NCBI GenBank assembly: GCA_937925515.1
Contig: CALALP010000008.1
Location: 1-25,557 of the forward strand
Reading direction: 5' to 3'
From: an uncultured Lachnoanaerobaculum sp.
GTDB taxonomy: Bacteria > Bacillota > Clostridia > Lachnospirales > Lachnospiraceae
DNA length: 25,557 bases
This document shows positions 6,707 to 13,844 of the stretch, in pieces. A program made the translations under genes and the position numbers. The stretch's first letter is position 1. Every line of letters starts with the position of its first letter. The notes beneath the pieces are model-generated. The model did no database searches and was not told the DNA's origin. It saw only the letters and a list, made by a program, of their open reading frames with translations.

Positions 6707-7183
6707 ATGGAATTTACACATTTTAATGAAGACGGTAAAGCTAGAATGGTAAATGTTTCAGACAAGGACATCACAAAGCGAAGTGCAACTGCATTTGCAA
6801 GAGTTTTAGTAAATAAGAATACATTTGAACTTATAAAAGCAGGTGGAATGAAAAAAGGAGATGTGCTTACAGTTGCACAAATTGCAGGGATAATGGGAGC
6901 AAAAAAGACATCCGATATAATACCGATGTGCCACCCGATTTCACTAAATTCTGCTGATATTAAGTTTGAAATGAAAAATGATTGTGAAATAGAAATTAGA
7001 GCAACAGTTTCCTGCATGGGTAAAACAGGTGTTGAAATGGAGGCATTAAGTGCAGCAAGTATCGCAGCTCTTACAATATATGACATGTGCAAGGCAGTTC
7101 AAAGAGATATTGTCATAGAAAAAATAGGTCTACTTGAAAAAACAGGTGGAGTTCATGGAGATTATTTTAGAGAAGATATTTAA
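6707..7183 (+). CDS. moaC: Cyclic pyranopterin monophosphate synthase MoaC
   Basis: The 158-residue partner of MoaA, which rearranges the MoaA product into cyclic pyranopterin monophosphate. Length is typical and the sequence aligns end to end with the family: MCHPISL (74-80), the active-site segment GKTGVEMEAL (105-114), and YDMCKA (125-130) with the conserved Asp126 and Lys129. The ATG lies one base after the moaA stop, with GGAGG of the ribosome-binding site at the very end of moaA (6697-6701), so the two are translationally coupled. Confidence 0.96.
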   Translation: MEFTHFNEDGKARMVNVSDKDITKRSATAFARVLVNKNTFELIKAGGMKKGDVLTVAQIAGIMGAKKTSDIIPMCHPISLNSADIKFEMKNDCEIEIRATVSCMGKTGVEMEALSAASIAALTIYDMCKAVQRDIVIEKIGLLEKTGGVHGDYFREDI

Positions 7184-7214
7184 AAATAAAATATAAGTGG
7201 AAATGGAGATATGT

Positions 7215-8141
7215 ATGTACAGTGCAGCAGTTATTACAGTAAGCGATAAGGGATATATAGGAGAAAGGGTTGACACAAGTGGCCCTTCTCTTTGCAATAT
7301 ACTAAAGGAAAATGGCTTTGAGGTTATTTATACAAGCATTATTCCTGATGAGAAAGAATTAATAAAATCAGAACTTATAAAATGTGCTGATGAACTTAAT
7401 GTAAACCTTGTTTTAACCACAGGAGGTACAGGCTTTTCAAAAAGAGATGTAACACCGGAGGCAACACTTGAAGTTATAGAAAGAGAGGCAAGAGGAATAC
7501 CTGAACTTATGCGTTTTGAAAGCCTTAAAATCACAAAAAGAGCTTGCCTTTCTCGCTCAGTTGCAGGAATTAGAAAATCTACTCTTATAGTTAATCTCCC
7601 AGGGAGTGAAAAAGCCTCAAGAGAAAATTTACTTGCAGTCTTATCAGAACTTGGACATGGAATAGATATGCTTTTATCAAACGGTTCAGCCGATTGTGGG
7701 GCTAAAAGTGCAAAGGTTTTGGCAGTATGTATTAGTAGAAAAAAAGGTGAACAAAAGGTAGAAATTCCTGAGGGAATATTTATTGAAGATTGGGGAATTG
7801 AGGGAGATGCCCATGCCGGCAAATGGCATAGACAGGTAAGTTTACTTGGGCTTGAGAGTGTAAGGAAAGTAGAAAAGTCTGCAGGAATTTCACTTAGTGC
7901 AGGTGCATTTGCAGAGAATATACTTGTTGAGGGGCTTAACCTTTATGAACTACCTGTTGGAACTAAGTTTAGTGTGGGAACTACAATTCTTGAACTAACT
8001 CAGATAGGCAAGGAATGTCATAGTAATTGTGCTATAAGAGAGGCGGCAGGGGATTGTGTAATGCCAAGAGAGGGTATATTTACCAAGGTGCTAAAGGCAG
8101 GAAAAGTTAAAAAGGGAGATATACTTAGGGTGATAGAGTGA
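7215..8141 (+). CDS. MogA/MoaB-type protein fused to a MOSC domain
   Basis: A 308-residue fusion. Residues 1-155 are a MogA/MoaB molybdopterin adenylyltransferase-type domain: AAVITVSDKG at the start and TTGGTGFSKRDVTPEA (68-83), which binds and adenylates molybdopterin. Residues about 163-308 are a MOSC domain with GIEGDAHAGKWHRQVSLL (194-211) and a cysteine-bearing GKECHSNCAI (265-274). MOSC domains handle sulfurated or cofactor-bound molybdenum. The frame is open from a GTG at 7197, but ATG 7215 has a TGGAG ribosome-binding site (7204-7208) at proper spacing and begins directly with the MogA fold. It is the last gene of the cofactor cluster, 31 bases after moaC. The fusion suggests that adenylated or mature cofactor is passed between the two domains, which is inference. 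Confidence 0.92.
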   Translation: MYSAAVITVSDKGYIGERVDTSGPSLCNILKENGFEVIYTSIIPDEKELIKSELIKCADELNVNLVLTTGGTGFSKRDVTPEATLEVIEREARGIPELMRFESLKITKRACLSRSVAGIRKSTLIVNLPGSEKASRENLLAVLSELGHGIDMLLSNGSADCGAKSAKVLAVCISRKKGEQKVEIPEGIFIEDWGIEGDAHAGKWHRQVSLLGLESVRKVEKSAGISLSAGAFAENILVEGLNLYELPVGTKFSVGTTILELTQIGKECHSNCAIREAAGDCVMPREGIFTKVLKAGKVKKGDILRVIE

Positions 8142-8158
8142 TGAGTTAAATAAATGTA

Positions 8159-8254
8159 TTTTGTAAAAATCAAGCAAAATTTAAAATTATATTGCCTTAA
8201 GACTAGTAAGAAGTTATAATACAAGTATAAGATTTTGTAAAAATTTTGCAAAAT
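8159..8254. promoter_or_regulatory. 22-bp direct repeat flanking the rloA promoter (possible operators)
   Basis: TTTTGTAAAAAT-NNN-GCAAAAT occurs at 8159-8180 and again at 8233-8254, identical at the 19 specified positions and 74 bp apart. The first copy ends 11 bases before the -35 box. The second lies after the -10 box and abuts the ribosome-binding site. The downstream copy also contains the perfect palindrome ATTTTGCAAAAT (8243-8254). The spacing is close to seven helical turns, so the copies face the same side of the DNA. A repressor bridging both sites would cover the promoter. Confidence 0.5.
8192..8220 (+). promoter_or_regulatory. Strong promoter of the rloA-rloB pair
   Basis: TTGCCT (8192-8197) and a perfect TATAAT (8215-8220) are separated by exactly 17 bases. 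The following AAAGGAGGT (8255-8263) is an ideal ribosome-binding site for the ATG at 8272. Confidence 0.8.
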
Positions 8255-8271
8255 AAAGGAGGTAATGTGAT

Positions 8272-9588
8272 ATGTTGTTGGAGTTTAGGACTAAAAATTA
8301 TAAATCTTTTAAAGATGAGCTTGTTTTTTCAATGATACCTGCACAAAAGCAAAAAGGACTTGATTATAGCATCTTAAAAGAAAAGATTGGTAAAACTACT
8401 TATAAAAGCTTAAGTTCAGCAGTTATTTATGGAGCTAATGCATCAGGAAAGACCAATATTATAGGGGCAATGGATACTTTTAAAAATATTATTCTTAGAG
8501 GAAATATTAATAATACACAAAATAACTCCCCTAATACAGCAGCAAAAAGTTTGGAACTAATACCAAATAATGAACTCACAAGCCCTGAACCTGTTAGTTT
8601 TTATATTAAGTTTATTGAAAAAAATATGCTTATAGAGTATGCACTTTCAATAGATTTAGGAATGTTTTTAGATGAAAACTACGAAAGAACAATAAAAGAA
8701 GAGTATCTAAAGATTAATGATAAGCTTATTTTTGAAAGGGAAGATAAGTTAAATGTTGATTATAAAAATTTAAATAAAGAGTATCTTGTAAATGAATTTA
8801 TCCAAAATGCTGAGAGTATAATTTCGATTGCTAAAAATAACCTTAATAGTAAGGAACTTTTCTTAGTAAATGGTTTTAAGACTATGTTTAGCTCAAAGAT
8901 TGTAGATATAATTACTGAGTGGCTAAATATTAAGTTTATGGCTGTATATCGTGCAGATGCCATAAATGTAATCCCTAATTTTGTTAGTAATGATGAAAAA
9001 GATATTTATATTAATAAAAATATAAATGAAGTAGCATCATTATTTGGTGGTAATTCAAATACACTTGGTTATATGTTAGATATTGAAGATAAAAGGGTAA
9101 GATTATGTTCTGTTTTTGAAAATGTAGACAAAAGATTAGCTATACCAGCAGAAGTTTTTGAATCTTATGGAACTATCCGTTTTTTAAACTTATTTTCACT
9201 TATAGCTGAGACTCTTATAAATGGAGGAGTTTTAATAGTAGATGAATTTGATGCCTCAATTCATCCAAGAGCATTAATGGATATAATAAATATTTTTCAT
9301 AATGATGAAATAAATAAAAATCATGCTCAGCTGATATTTAACACTCATAATCCTATATTTTTAAATTCTAGCTTATTTAGACGTGATGAAATAAAATTTG
9401 TTGAAAGAGATGAGGATACTCATTATAGTACACATTATTCATTGGCTGATTTTAAAACTGCAGGAAAAGGTGGAGTGAGAAATAATGAAGATTATATGAA
9501 AAATTACTTTATTGACCGTTATGGTGCAATAAGAGATATTGACTTTACAACAGTTTTTGAAAATATAATAAAGGATAAGGTAATATAA
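8272..9588 (+). CDS. RloA/AbiLi-like AAA ATPase of a defence pair
   Basis: A 438-residue ATPase of the AAA_15/AAA_21, SMC-like group. The N-terminus LLEFRTKNYKSFKDE is typical, followed by Walker A GANASGKT (54-61). A middle region of about 240 residues diverges as these families' inserts do. Then come Walker B VLIVDEFD (Asp324, Glu325), the D-loop/signature-side ASIHPRA, and an H-loop-like NTHN (357-360). Together with the adjoining RloB-like gene it forms the RloA/RloB arrangement first named for genes linked to type I restriction loci in Campylobacter, also resembling lactococcal AbiLi/AbiLii. The design, an ATPase plus a TOPRIM-like effector, parallels PARIS, OLD and Gabija. It has its own strong promoter. 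Its stop directly abuts the next ATG. The exact trigger is unknown. Confidence 0.85.
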   Translation: MLLEFRTKNYKSFKDELVFSMIPAQKQKGLDYSILKEKIGKTTYKSLSSAVIYGANASGKTNIIGAMDTFKNIILRGNINNTQNNSPNTAAKSLELIPNNELTSPEPVSFYIKFIEKNMLIEYALSIDLGMFLDENYERTIKEEYLKINDKLIFEREDKLNVDYKNLNKEYLVNEFIQNAESIISIAKNNLNSKELFLVNGFKTMFSSKIVDIITEWLNIKFMAVYRADAINVIPNFVSNDEKDIYINKNINEVASLFGGNSNTLGYMLDIEDKRVRLCSVFENVDKRLAIPAEVFESYGTIRFLNLFSLIAETLINGGVLIVDEFDASIHPRALMDIINIFHNDEINKNHAQLIFNTHNPIFLNSSLFRRDEIKFVERDEDTHYSTHYSLADFKTAGKGGVRNNEDYMKNYFIDRYGAIRDIDFTTVFENIIKDKVI

Positions 9589-10236
9589 ATGTTGAGAAGA
9601 CAAACTAAAAAATATTACTTTTCTGTTGAGGGCGAAACTGAGAAATGGTATTTAGAGTGGTTACAAAAGGAAATTAATGACACCACACAAGCAATGTATA
9701 GCATTAAATTTGATATTAAGATAGAAAAAAATCCACTTGCTAGAGTAAAAGCAATGAATCCACTTGAAAAGACTGTTATAACGCATGTTTTTGACATAGA
9801 AAGTGAAAATGATATTCAAAAATATAAAAATACATTAGAGTGTATGATAAAAGCAGAGAAAATAGGAAAGAAAGTCAAGTATGATTTAGGATATAGTAAT
9901 CTTACTTTTGAATTATGGATAATTCTACATAAGTTAGATTGTAACAGCTCTAAGACTAATTGTAAGCATTATCTATCAGAATTAAATAAAGCATATAATG
10001 AAAACTTTGAGGATTTAAGGGAATATAAAGAAGAAAAAAATTTCGAGCAAATATTAAAAAAGGTAACACTAGATGATGTGATTAATGCAGTAAAAAGAGC
10101 TGAGCAGATAATGCAAAAAAATAAAGAAAATCATACACCTAAAAGGCATGGAAAGCATGAATTTTATATTGAAAACCCCTCACTTTCACTAGGAGAGGTA
10201 ATTGGAGATATTTTAAAAGATTGTGGAATCATTTAG
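9589..10236 (+). CDS. RloB/AbiLii-like TOPRIM-type effector
   Basis: A 215-residue RloB-family protein (PF13707-type by eye). An early YYFSVEGETEKWYLEWLQ places the first acidic residue at Glu14. HVFDIE provides Asp69 and Glu71 at the position of the TOPRIM DxD motif. The family hallmark FELWIILHK lies at 107-115. A C-terminal helical segment contains RAEQIM. TOPRIM-like folds cut or process nucleic acid using metal held by these acidic residues, so a nuclease effector activated through the ATPase is the likely role; this is inference from family. The ATG starts at the base after the rloA stop, with AAGG (9570-9579 region) upstream, so the pair is translationally coupled. A terminator follows at 10247-10280, making this a two-gene unit distinct from hsd. 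Confidence 0.85.
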   Translation: MLRRQTKKYYFSVEGETEKWYLEWLQKEINDTTQAMYSIKFDIKIEKNPLARVKAMNPLEKTVITHVFDIESENDIQKYKNTLECMIKAEKIGKKVKYDLGYSNLTFELWIILHKLDCNSSKTNCKHYLSELNKAYNENFEDLREYKEEKNFEQILKKVTLDDVINAVKRAEQIMQKNKENHTPKRHGKHEFYIENPSLSLGEVIGDILKDCGII

Positions 10237-10246
10237 TATAGTGTAT

Positions 10247-10280
10247 AAGCTGAACTTAAAATAAACTAGTTCAGCTTTTT
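10247..10280 (+). terminator. Terminator after the rloA-rloB pair
   Basis: A 10-bp stem, AAGCTGAACT (10247-10256) and AGTTCAGCTT (10268-10277), encloses an 11-base AT-rich loop, with further T residues to 10280. It separates the RloAB unit from the restriction-modification operon. Confidence 0.85.
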
Positions 10281-10313
10281 AATATTTTATGGTAATTAAC
10301 GCATAAAGTATTG

Positions 10314-10319
10314 TATAAT
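10314..10319 (+). promoter_or_regulatory. -10 box of the hsd promoter
   Basis: A perfect TATAAT at 10314-10319 lies 21 bases before the ribosome-binding site of hsdM (AAGGGGGC, about 10340-10347). No good -35 box is seen at 16-18 bases upstream; GTAATT (10292-10297) is the closest. The terminator just upstream means some promoter is needed here. Confidence 0.5.
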
Positions 10320-10350
10320 TAGTAAAAATGAATGTACTTAAGGGGGCAAA

Positions 10351-12522
10351 ATGGGAACAGAATATAATCCAATTAACAAATTAATAAGCTTTATATGGTC
10401 AGCAGCTGATGACTGTTTGAGAGATGTTTATGTTAGAGGTAAATATAGAGATGTAATTATACCTATGACTTTAATAACAAGACTAGATTCAGCTATTGAG
10501 CCAAAGAAATCAGAAATAATGAAAACAAAAGAAAGTGCTGTTAAGTTTGGTTGGGATATAAATAAAACTCTAACTACTGCAACAGACTTTCCTTTTTACA
10601 ACATATCTAACTTTAGATTAAAAGACTTAAAGAATGAAACTAATAGGCAAAATCTAAAGAAAAATTTTGAGGAATATTTAGAGGGCTTTTCTGATAACAT
10701 TAAAGAGATACTTCAGAAATTTAAGTTTGATACTCAACTATCCACTATGACTGAGGCAGGAATTTTAGGTTCTGTTATTGAAAAATTTACTTCAAGTGAG
10801 CTTAATTTAAGCCCTTATGATATTACTAATTCAAATGGAGAAGTTATAAAAAGAGGTCTTGATAATCATGCTATGGGTACTCTTTTTGAGGGGCTTATAA
10901 GAAAGTTTAATGAAGAGAATAATGAAGAGGCAGGAGAACACTTTACTCCTCGTGATGTTATAGAACTTATGGCAGATATTGTGGTTGTTCCTATAATTGA
11001 TAAAGTTAAAAATGGTACTTATTCAATCTATGACGGTGCTTGTGGCACACTTGGAATGGGAACAGTAGCTGAAGAAAGACTTAAGGTTTTGGCAGAAGAA
11101 AAAGAGAAAATACTTTCTATTCATCTTATAGGTCAGGAGGTAAACTCTGAAACTTATGCTATTGCTAAGGCAGATTTGCTTATTAAGGGTGGAGATTCCT
11201 ATTCTGATAGTATTTATTTTGGTTCTACTATTTCTGAGGATAAAACAGCAGGAGAACATTTTGACTTTATGATGTCTAATCCCCCTTATGGAAAAACTTG
11301 GAAAAATGACTTAGAGGTTATTGGAGCCGGTTCTGAGAAGGACTTTAAGAAAAATGTTATAGATACTCGTTTTGTAAAGAGTTATAAAGAACAAGATGAT
11401 TTTAGAATGATGCCTGATGTCAGCGACGGACAGTTGTTATTTTTGTTGAATAATATATCAAAGATGAAAGAAACTGAACTAGGCTCTCGAATAGTTGAAG
11501 TACATAATGGTTCAGCACTTTTTACAGGTGATGCAGGAAATGGTGCAAGTAATGCAAGAAGATATATTATAGAAAATGACCTTATTGAGGCTATTATTCA
11601 ACTTCCTGAAAATATGTTTTATAATACCGGAATTACAACCTATATATGGATTTTATCAAATAGAAAAGAGGAAAGAAGAAAAGGTAAGATTCAACTTATA
11701 AATGCCGGAAGTATTAAAACCTCCCTTAGAAAGAATATGGGAAAGAAAAATTGTGAGTTTTCAAAAGATGATAGAAAATTTATACTAGACTTATACTTAA
11801 ACTTTGAGGAAAATGAATATTCTAAAATATTTTCAAATGATGAATTTGATTATTATAAAGCAACAGTAGAAAGACCATTAAGACAGGCTGTACTTTGCAA
11901 TGATGAAAAAATAGCAGAAATTGAAGAGGAATTAGAAAGAATTGGAGTTTTTAGTGAAAATGTAGATAAGAGTAGACTAGCTAATAGTTTTATAAATGGT
12001 ACTCCTTCAGGTCTTAAGGAACTTGAGAAAAAGGAAAATATAGTTGCATATCTTGAAACCTTAAAGGAAATGAGAAGTGATGATAAGTATTTAGATTATG
12101 CTGAATTTGAAAAAAGTTTTAATTTAAAGCTTAAAAAGCATAATCTAAAGGGAGTAAGTCTAAATAAGTTTGTATCTACGGGGCTTATGTTAAATATGAT
12201 AGTTAAGGACGAAAATGCAGCTGTAATAAAAGATTCTAAAGGAAATGTTTTAGTTGATGCAGAACTTCGTGATACAGAAACTGTACCTATTACTTTTGAC
12301 GGTGGTATAGATGAATTTATAAGACAAGAGGTTTTACCATATCATGCAGATGCTTTTGTTGATAAAACTAAGACTCAGATAGGTTATGAGATTAACTTTA
12401 CAAAATATTTTTATAAGGCAAAGGAACTTGAAAGTGTAGAGTCTATTGTTGAGAGAATCAGAGAACTTGAGAAAAGGTCTGACGGAATGATGTCCTCTAT
12501 ATTGGAGGGGCTTTATGAATAG
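10351..12522 (+). CDS. hsdM: Type I restriction-modification methyltransferase subunit HsdM
   Basis: An N6-adenine DNA methyltransferase subunit of 723 residues. The N-terminal HsdM helical domain begins at about residue 8 (KLISFIWSAADDCLRDVYVRGKYRDVIIPMTLITRLD). The catalytic domain shows HFTPRDVIELM, the SAM-binding motif I DGACGTLGMG (228-237), and the catalytic NPPY (310-313). The C-terminal 200 or so residues form an extension beyond the roughly 500-residue core, containing helical segments probably used for HsdS/HsdR contact. Motif I differs from the common DPACGTGG at two positions. The ATG follows AAGGGGGC, and the gene overlaps hsdS by eight bases. It modifies the sequence specified by HsdS, protecting host DNA from the HsdR complex. 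Confidence 0.95.
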   Translation: MGTEYNPINKLISFIWSAADDCLRDVYVRGKYRDVIIPMTLITRLDSAIEPKKSEIMKTKESAVKFGWDINKTLTTATDFPFYNISNFRLKDLKNETNRQNLKKNFEEYLEGFSDNIKEILQKFKFDTQLSTMTEAGILGSVIEKFTSSELNLSPYDITNSNGEVIKRGLDNHAMGTLFEGLIRKFNEENNEEAGEHFTPRDVIELMADIVVVPIIDKVKNGTYSIYDGACGTLGMGTVAEERLKVLAEEKEKILSIHLIGQEVNSETYAIAKADLLIKGGDSYSDSIYFGSTISEDKTAGEHFDFMMSNPPYGKTWKNDLEVIGAGSEKDFKKNVIDTRFVKSYKEQDDFRMMPDVSDGQLLFLLNNISKMKETELGSRIVEVHNGSALFTGDAGNGASNARRYIIENDLIEAIIQLPENMFYNTGITTYIWILSNRKEERRKGKIQLINAGSIKTSLRKNMGKKNCEFSKDDRKFILDLYLNFEENEYSKIFSNDEFDYYKATVERPLRQAVLCNDEKIAEIEEELERIGVFSENVDKSRLANSFINGTPSGLKELEKKENIVAYLETLKEMRSDDKYLDYAEFEKSFNLKLKKHNLKGVSLNKFVSTGLMLNMIVKDENAAVIKDSKGNVLVDAELRDTETVPITFDGGIDEFIRQEVLPYHADAFVDKTKTQIGYEINFTKYFYKAKELESVESIVERIRELEKRSDGMMSSILEGLYE

Positions 12523-13843
12523 GTATGATAGTTATAAAAATGTGGATTTAGCATGGTTAAAGGAAGTTCCTAGTCATTGGGAGATAGAAAAAACTAAGAG
12601 GTTTTTTAGAAGTTTCAAAGAAATTAATAAAGGAAATAAAGAAAAAAATGTATTGTCGCTAACTTATAAAGGAGTTATTAAAAATAATATAGATAGTCCA
12701 AATGGTCTTATTCCTGCCTCTTATGAAACATATCAAATATTTGAAAAGAATGATTTAGTTTTCAAATTGATAGATTTAGAAAATGTAAAAACAAGTAGAG
12801 TTGGATTAGTTAAAGAAAGAGGAATAATGAGTTCTGCATATATAAGGTTGAAAATAGTAGAGAAAGTTAATCCTAAATATGCTTATTATTATTTTTTAAA
12901 ATTATATATAGAAGAAGTTTATAACAACTTGGGTTATGGAGTACGAAGTACTATGTCTAGTTATGATTTATGTAATATTGATATACCAATTCCACCACTT
13001 TCAGAGCAAAAACAGATAGCAGATTATCTTGATTGGAAAATAAATGAGATAGATAAGTTAATTGATATTGAAAGGGAAAAAGTTAATCAACTTGAAATAT
13101 ATAAGCAAAAAATAATAGATTCATTAATGTACTCAATAAATTCAACATATATTCCATTAAAAGTTGTTTTTAATTTTGGTAAAGGATTAAATATAACCAA
13201 AGATAACTTAGGAGAAAATGGAATACGTTGTGTTAGTTATGGGGAAATTCATAATGATTTTGCATTTTCTTTTTCCTCTAGCAATTCTAAGTTGAAAGGA
13301 TTGGAAAAGGTAAAAGGAATCACAATTTCTAAATTTGCTATATTACAAAAAGGAGATTTTATATTTGTAGATACCTCAGAAGATTTAAAAGGGTGTGGTA
13401 ATTTTACTTATTTAGAGGATAGCGAAAGAGAGGTTTATGCAGGCTATCATACTATTGTTGGAAAACTTAAATTAGAAATCAATAGTCGATATTTAGCATA
13501 TTATTTTGAAAGTTATAAATGGCGAAAGCAAATACGAGAAATGGTAAATGGTATAAAAGTATATAGTATTACTCAATCTATTTTAAAATCTTCTAAGATA
13601 CAAATTCCTAAAAAAGAAGTCCAAAATCAAATCGTAGAAAAGATTGATAGATTTATGGAAAATCAAGAAAAATTAATTTCTATAATCAATGAAAAAATAG
13701 ATAGTTTAATTTCTCTCAAGCAATCCCTAATATCTGAGGTAGTTACAGGTAAGATAGATGTTAGAGATATAAAAATACCATATTATGAAAAAATAGATAT
13801 TTCTAATGAGAAACAGGAACACTTAGAAGAAAGGCAGGTTTAA
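12515..13843 (+). CDS. hsdS: Type I restriction-modification specificity subunit HsdS
   Basis: A 442-residue subunit that selects the two half-sites recognised by the complex. It has the standard two-fold plan. A first target recognition domain covers about residues 18-155, opened by VPSHWEIEKTKRFF. A central conserved helical spacer, IPPLSEQKQIADYL to QLEIYKQKI (about 157-205), follows. The second target recognition domain covers about 207-365, and the C-terminal conserved helix carries IVEKIDRFMENQE and SLISEVVTGKIDV. The domains are intact, with no frameshift. There are no silent hsdS fragments, invertase gene or tract repeats nearby, so no phase-variation machinery is visible. The ATG overlaps hsdM by eight bases with GGAGGGG (12504-12510) upstream. 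The target sequence cannot be predicted. Confidence 0.94.
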   Translation: MNRYDSYKNVDLAWLKEVPSHWEIEKTKRFFRSFKEINKGNKEKNVLSLTYKGVIKNNIDSPNGLIPASYETYQIFEKNDLVFKLIDLENVKTSRVGLVKERGIMSSAYIRLKIVEKVNPKYAYYYFLKLYIEEVYNNLGYGVRSTMSSYDLCNIDIPIPPLSEQKQIADYLDWKINEIDKLIDIEREKVNQLEIYKQKIIDSLMYSINSTYIPLKVVFNFGKGLNITKDNLGENGIRCVSYGEIHNDFAFSFSSSNSKLKGLEKVKGITISKFAILQKGDFIFVDTSEDLKGCGNFTYLEDSEREVYAGYHTIVGKLKLEINSRYLAYYFESYKWRKQIREMVNGIKVYSITQSILKSSKIQIPKKEVQNQIVEKIDRFMENQEKLISIINEKIDSLISLKQSLISEVVTGKIDVRDIKIPYYEKIDISNEKQEHLEERQV

Positions 13844-13844
13844 A

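Noticed and set aside
6673..7092. 139-codon minus-strand frame opposite moaC
   Set aside because: moaC is certain on the + strand; the opposite frame is Ser/Ile-rich shadow translation.
7328..7822. 164-codon minus-strand frame opposite the MogA-MOSC fusion
   Set aside because: Shadow of a gene whose motifs are clear, with no start signal on the minus strand.
12515..13843. Phase-variable hsdS by inversion
   Set aside because: Only one hsdS is present. No partial hsdS copies, inverted repeats or recombinase gene lie in the window.
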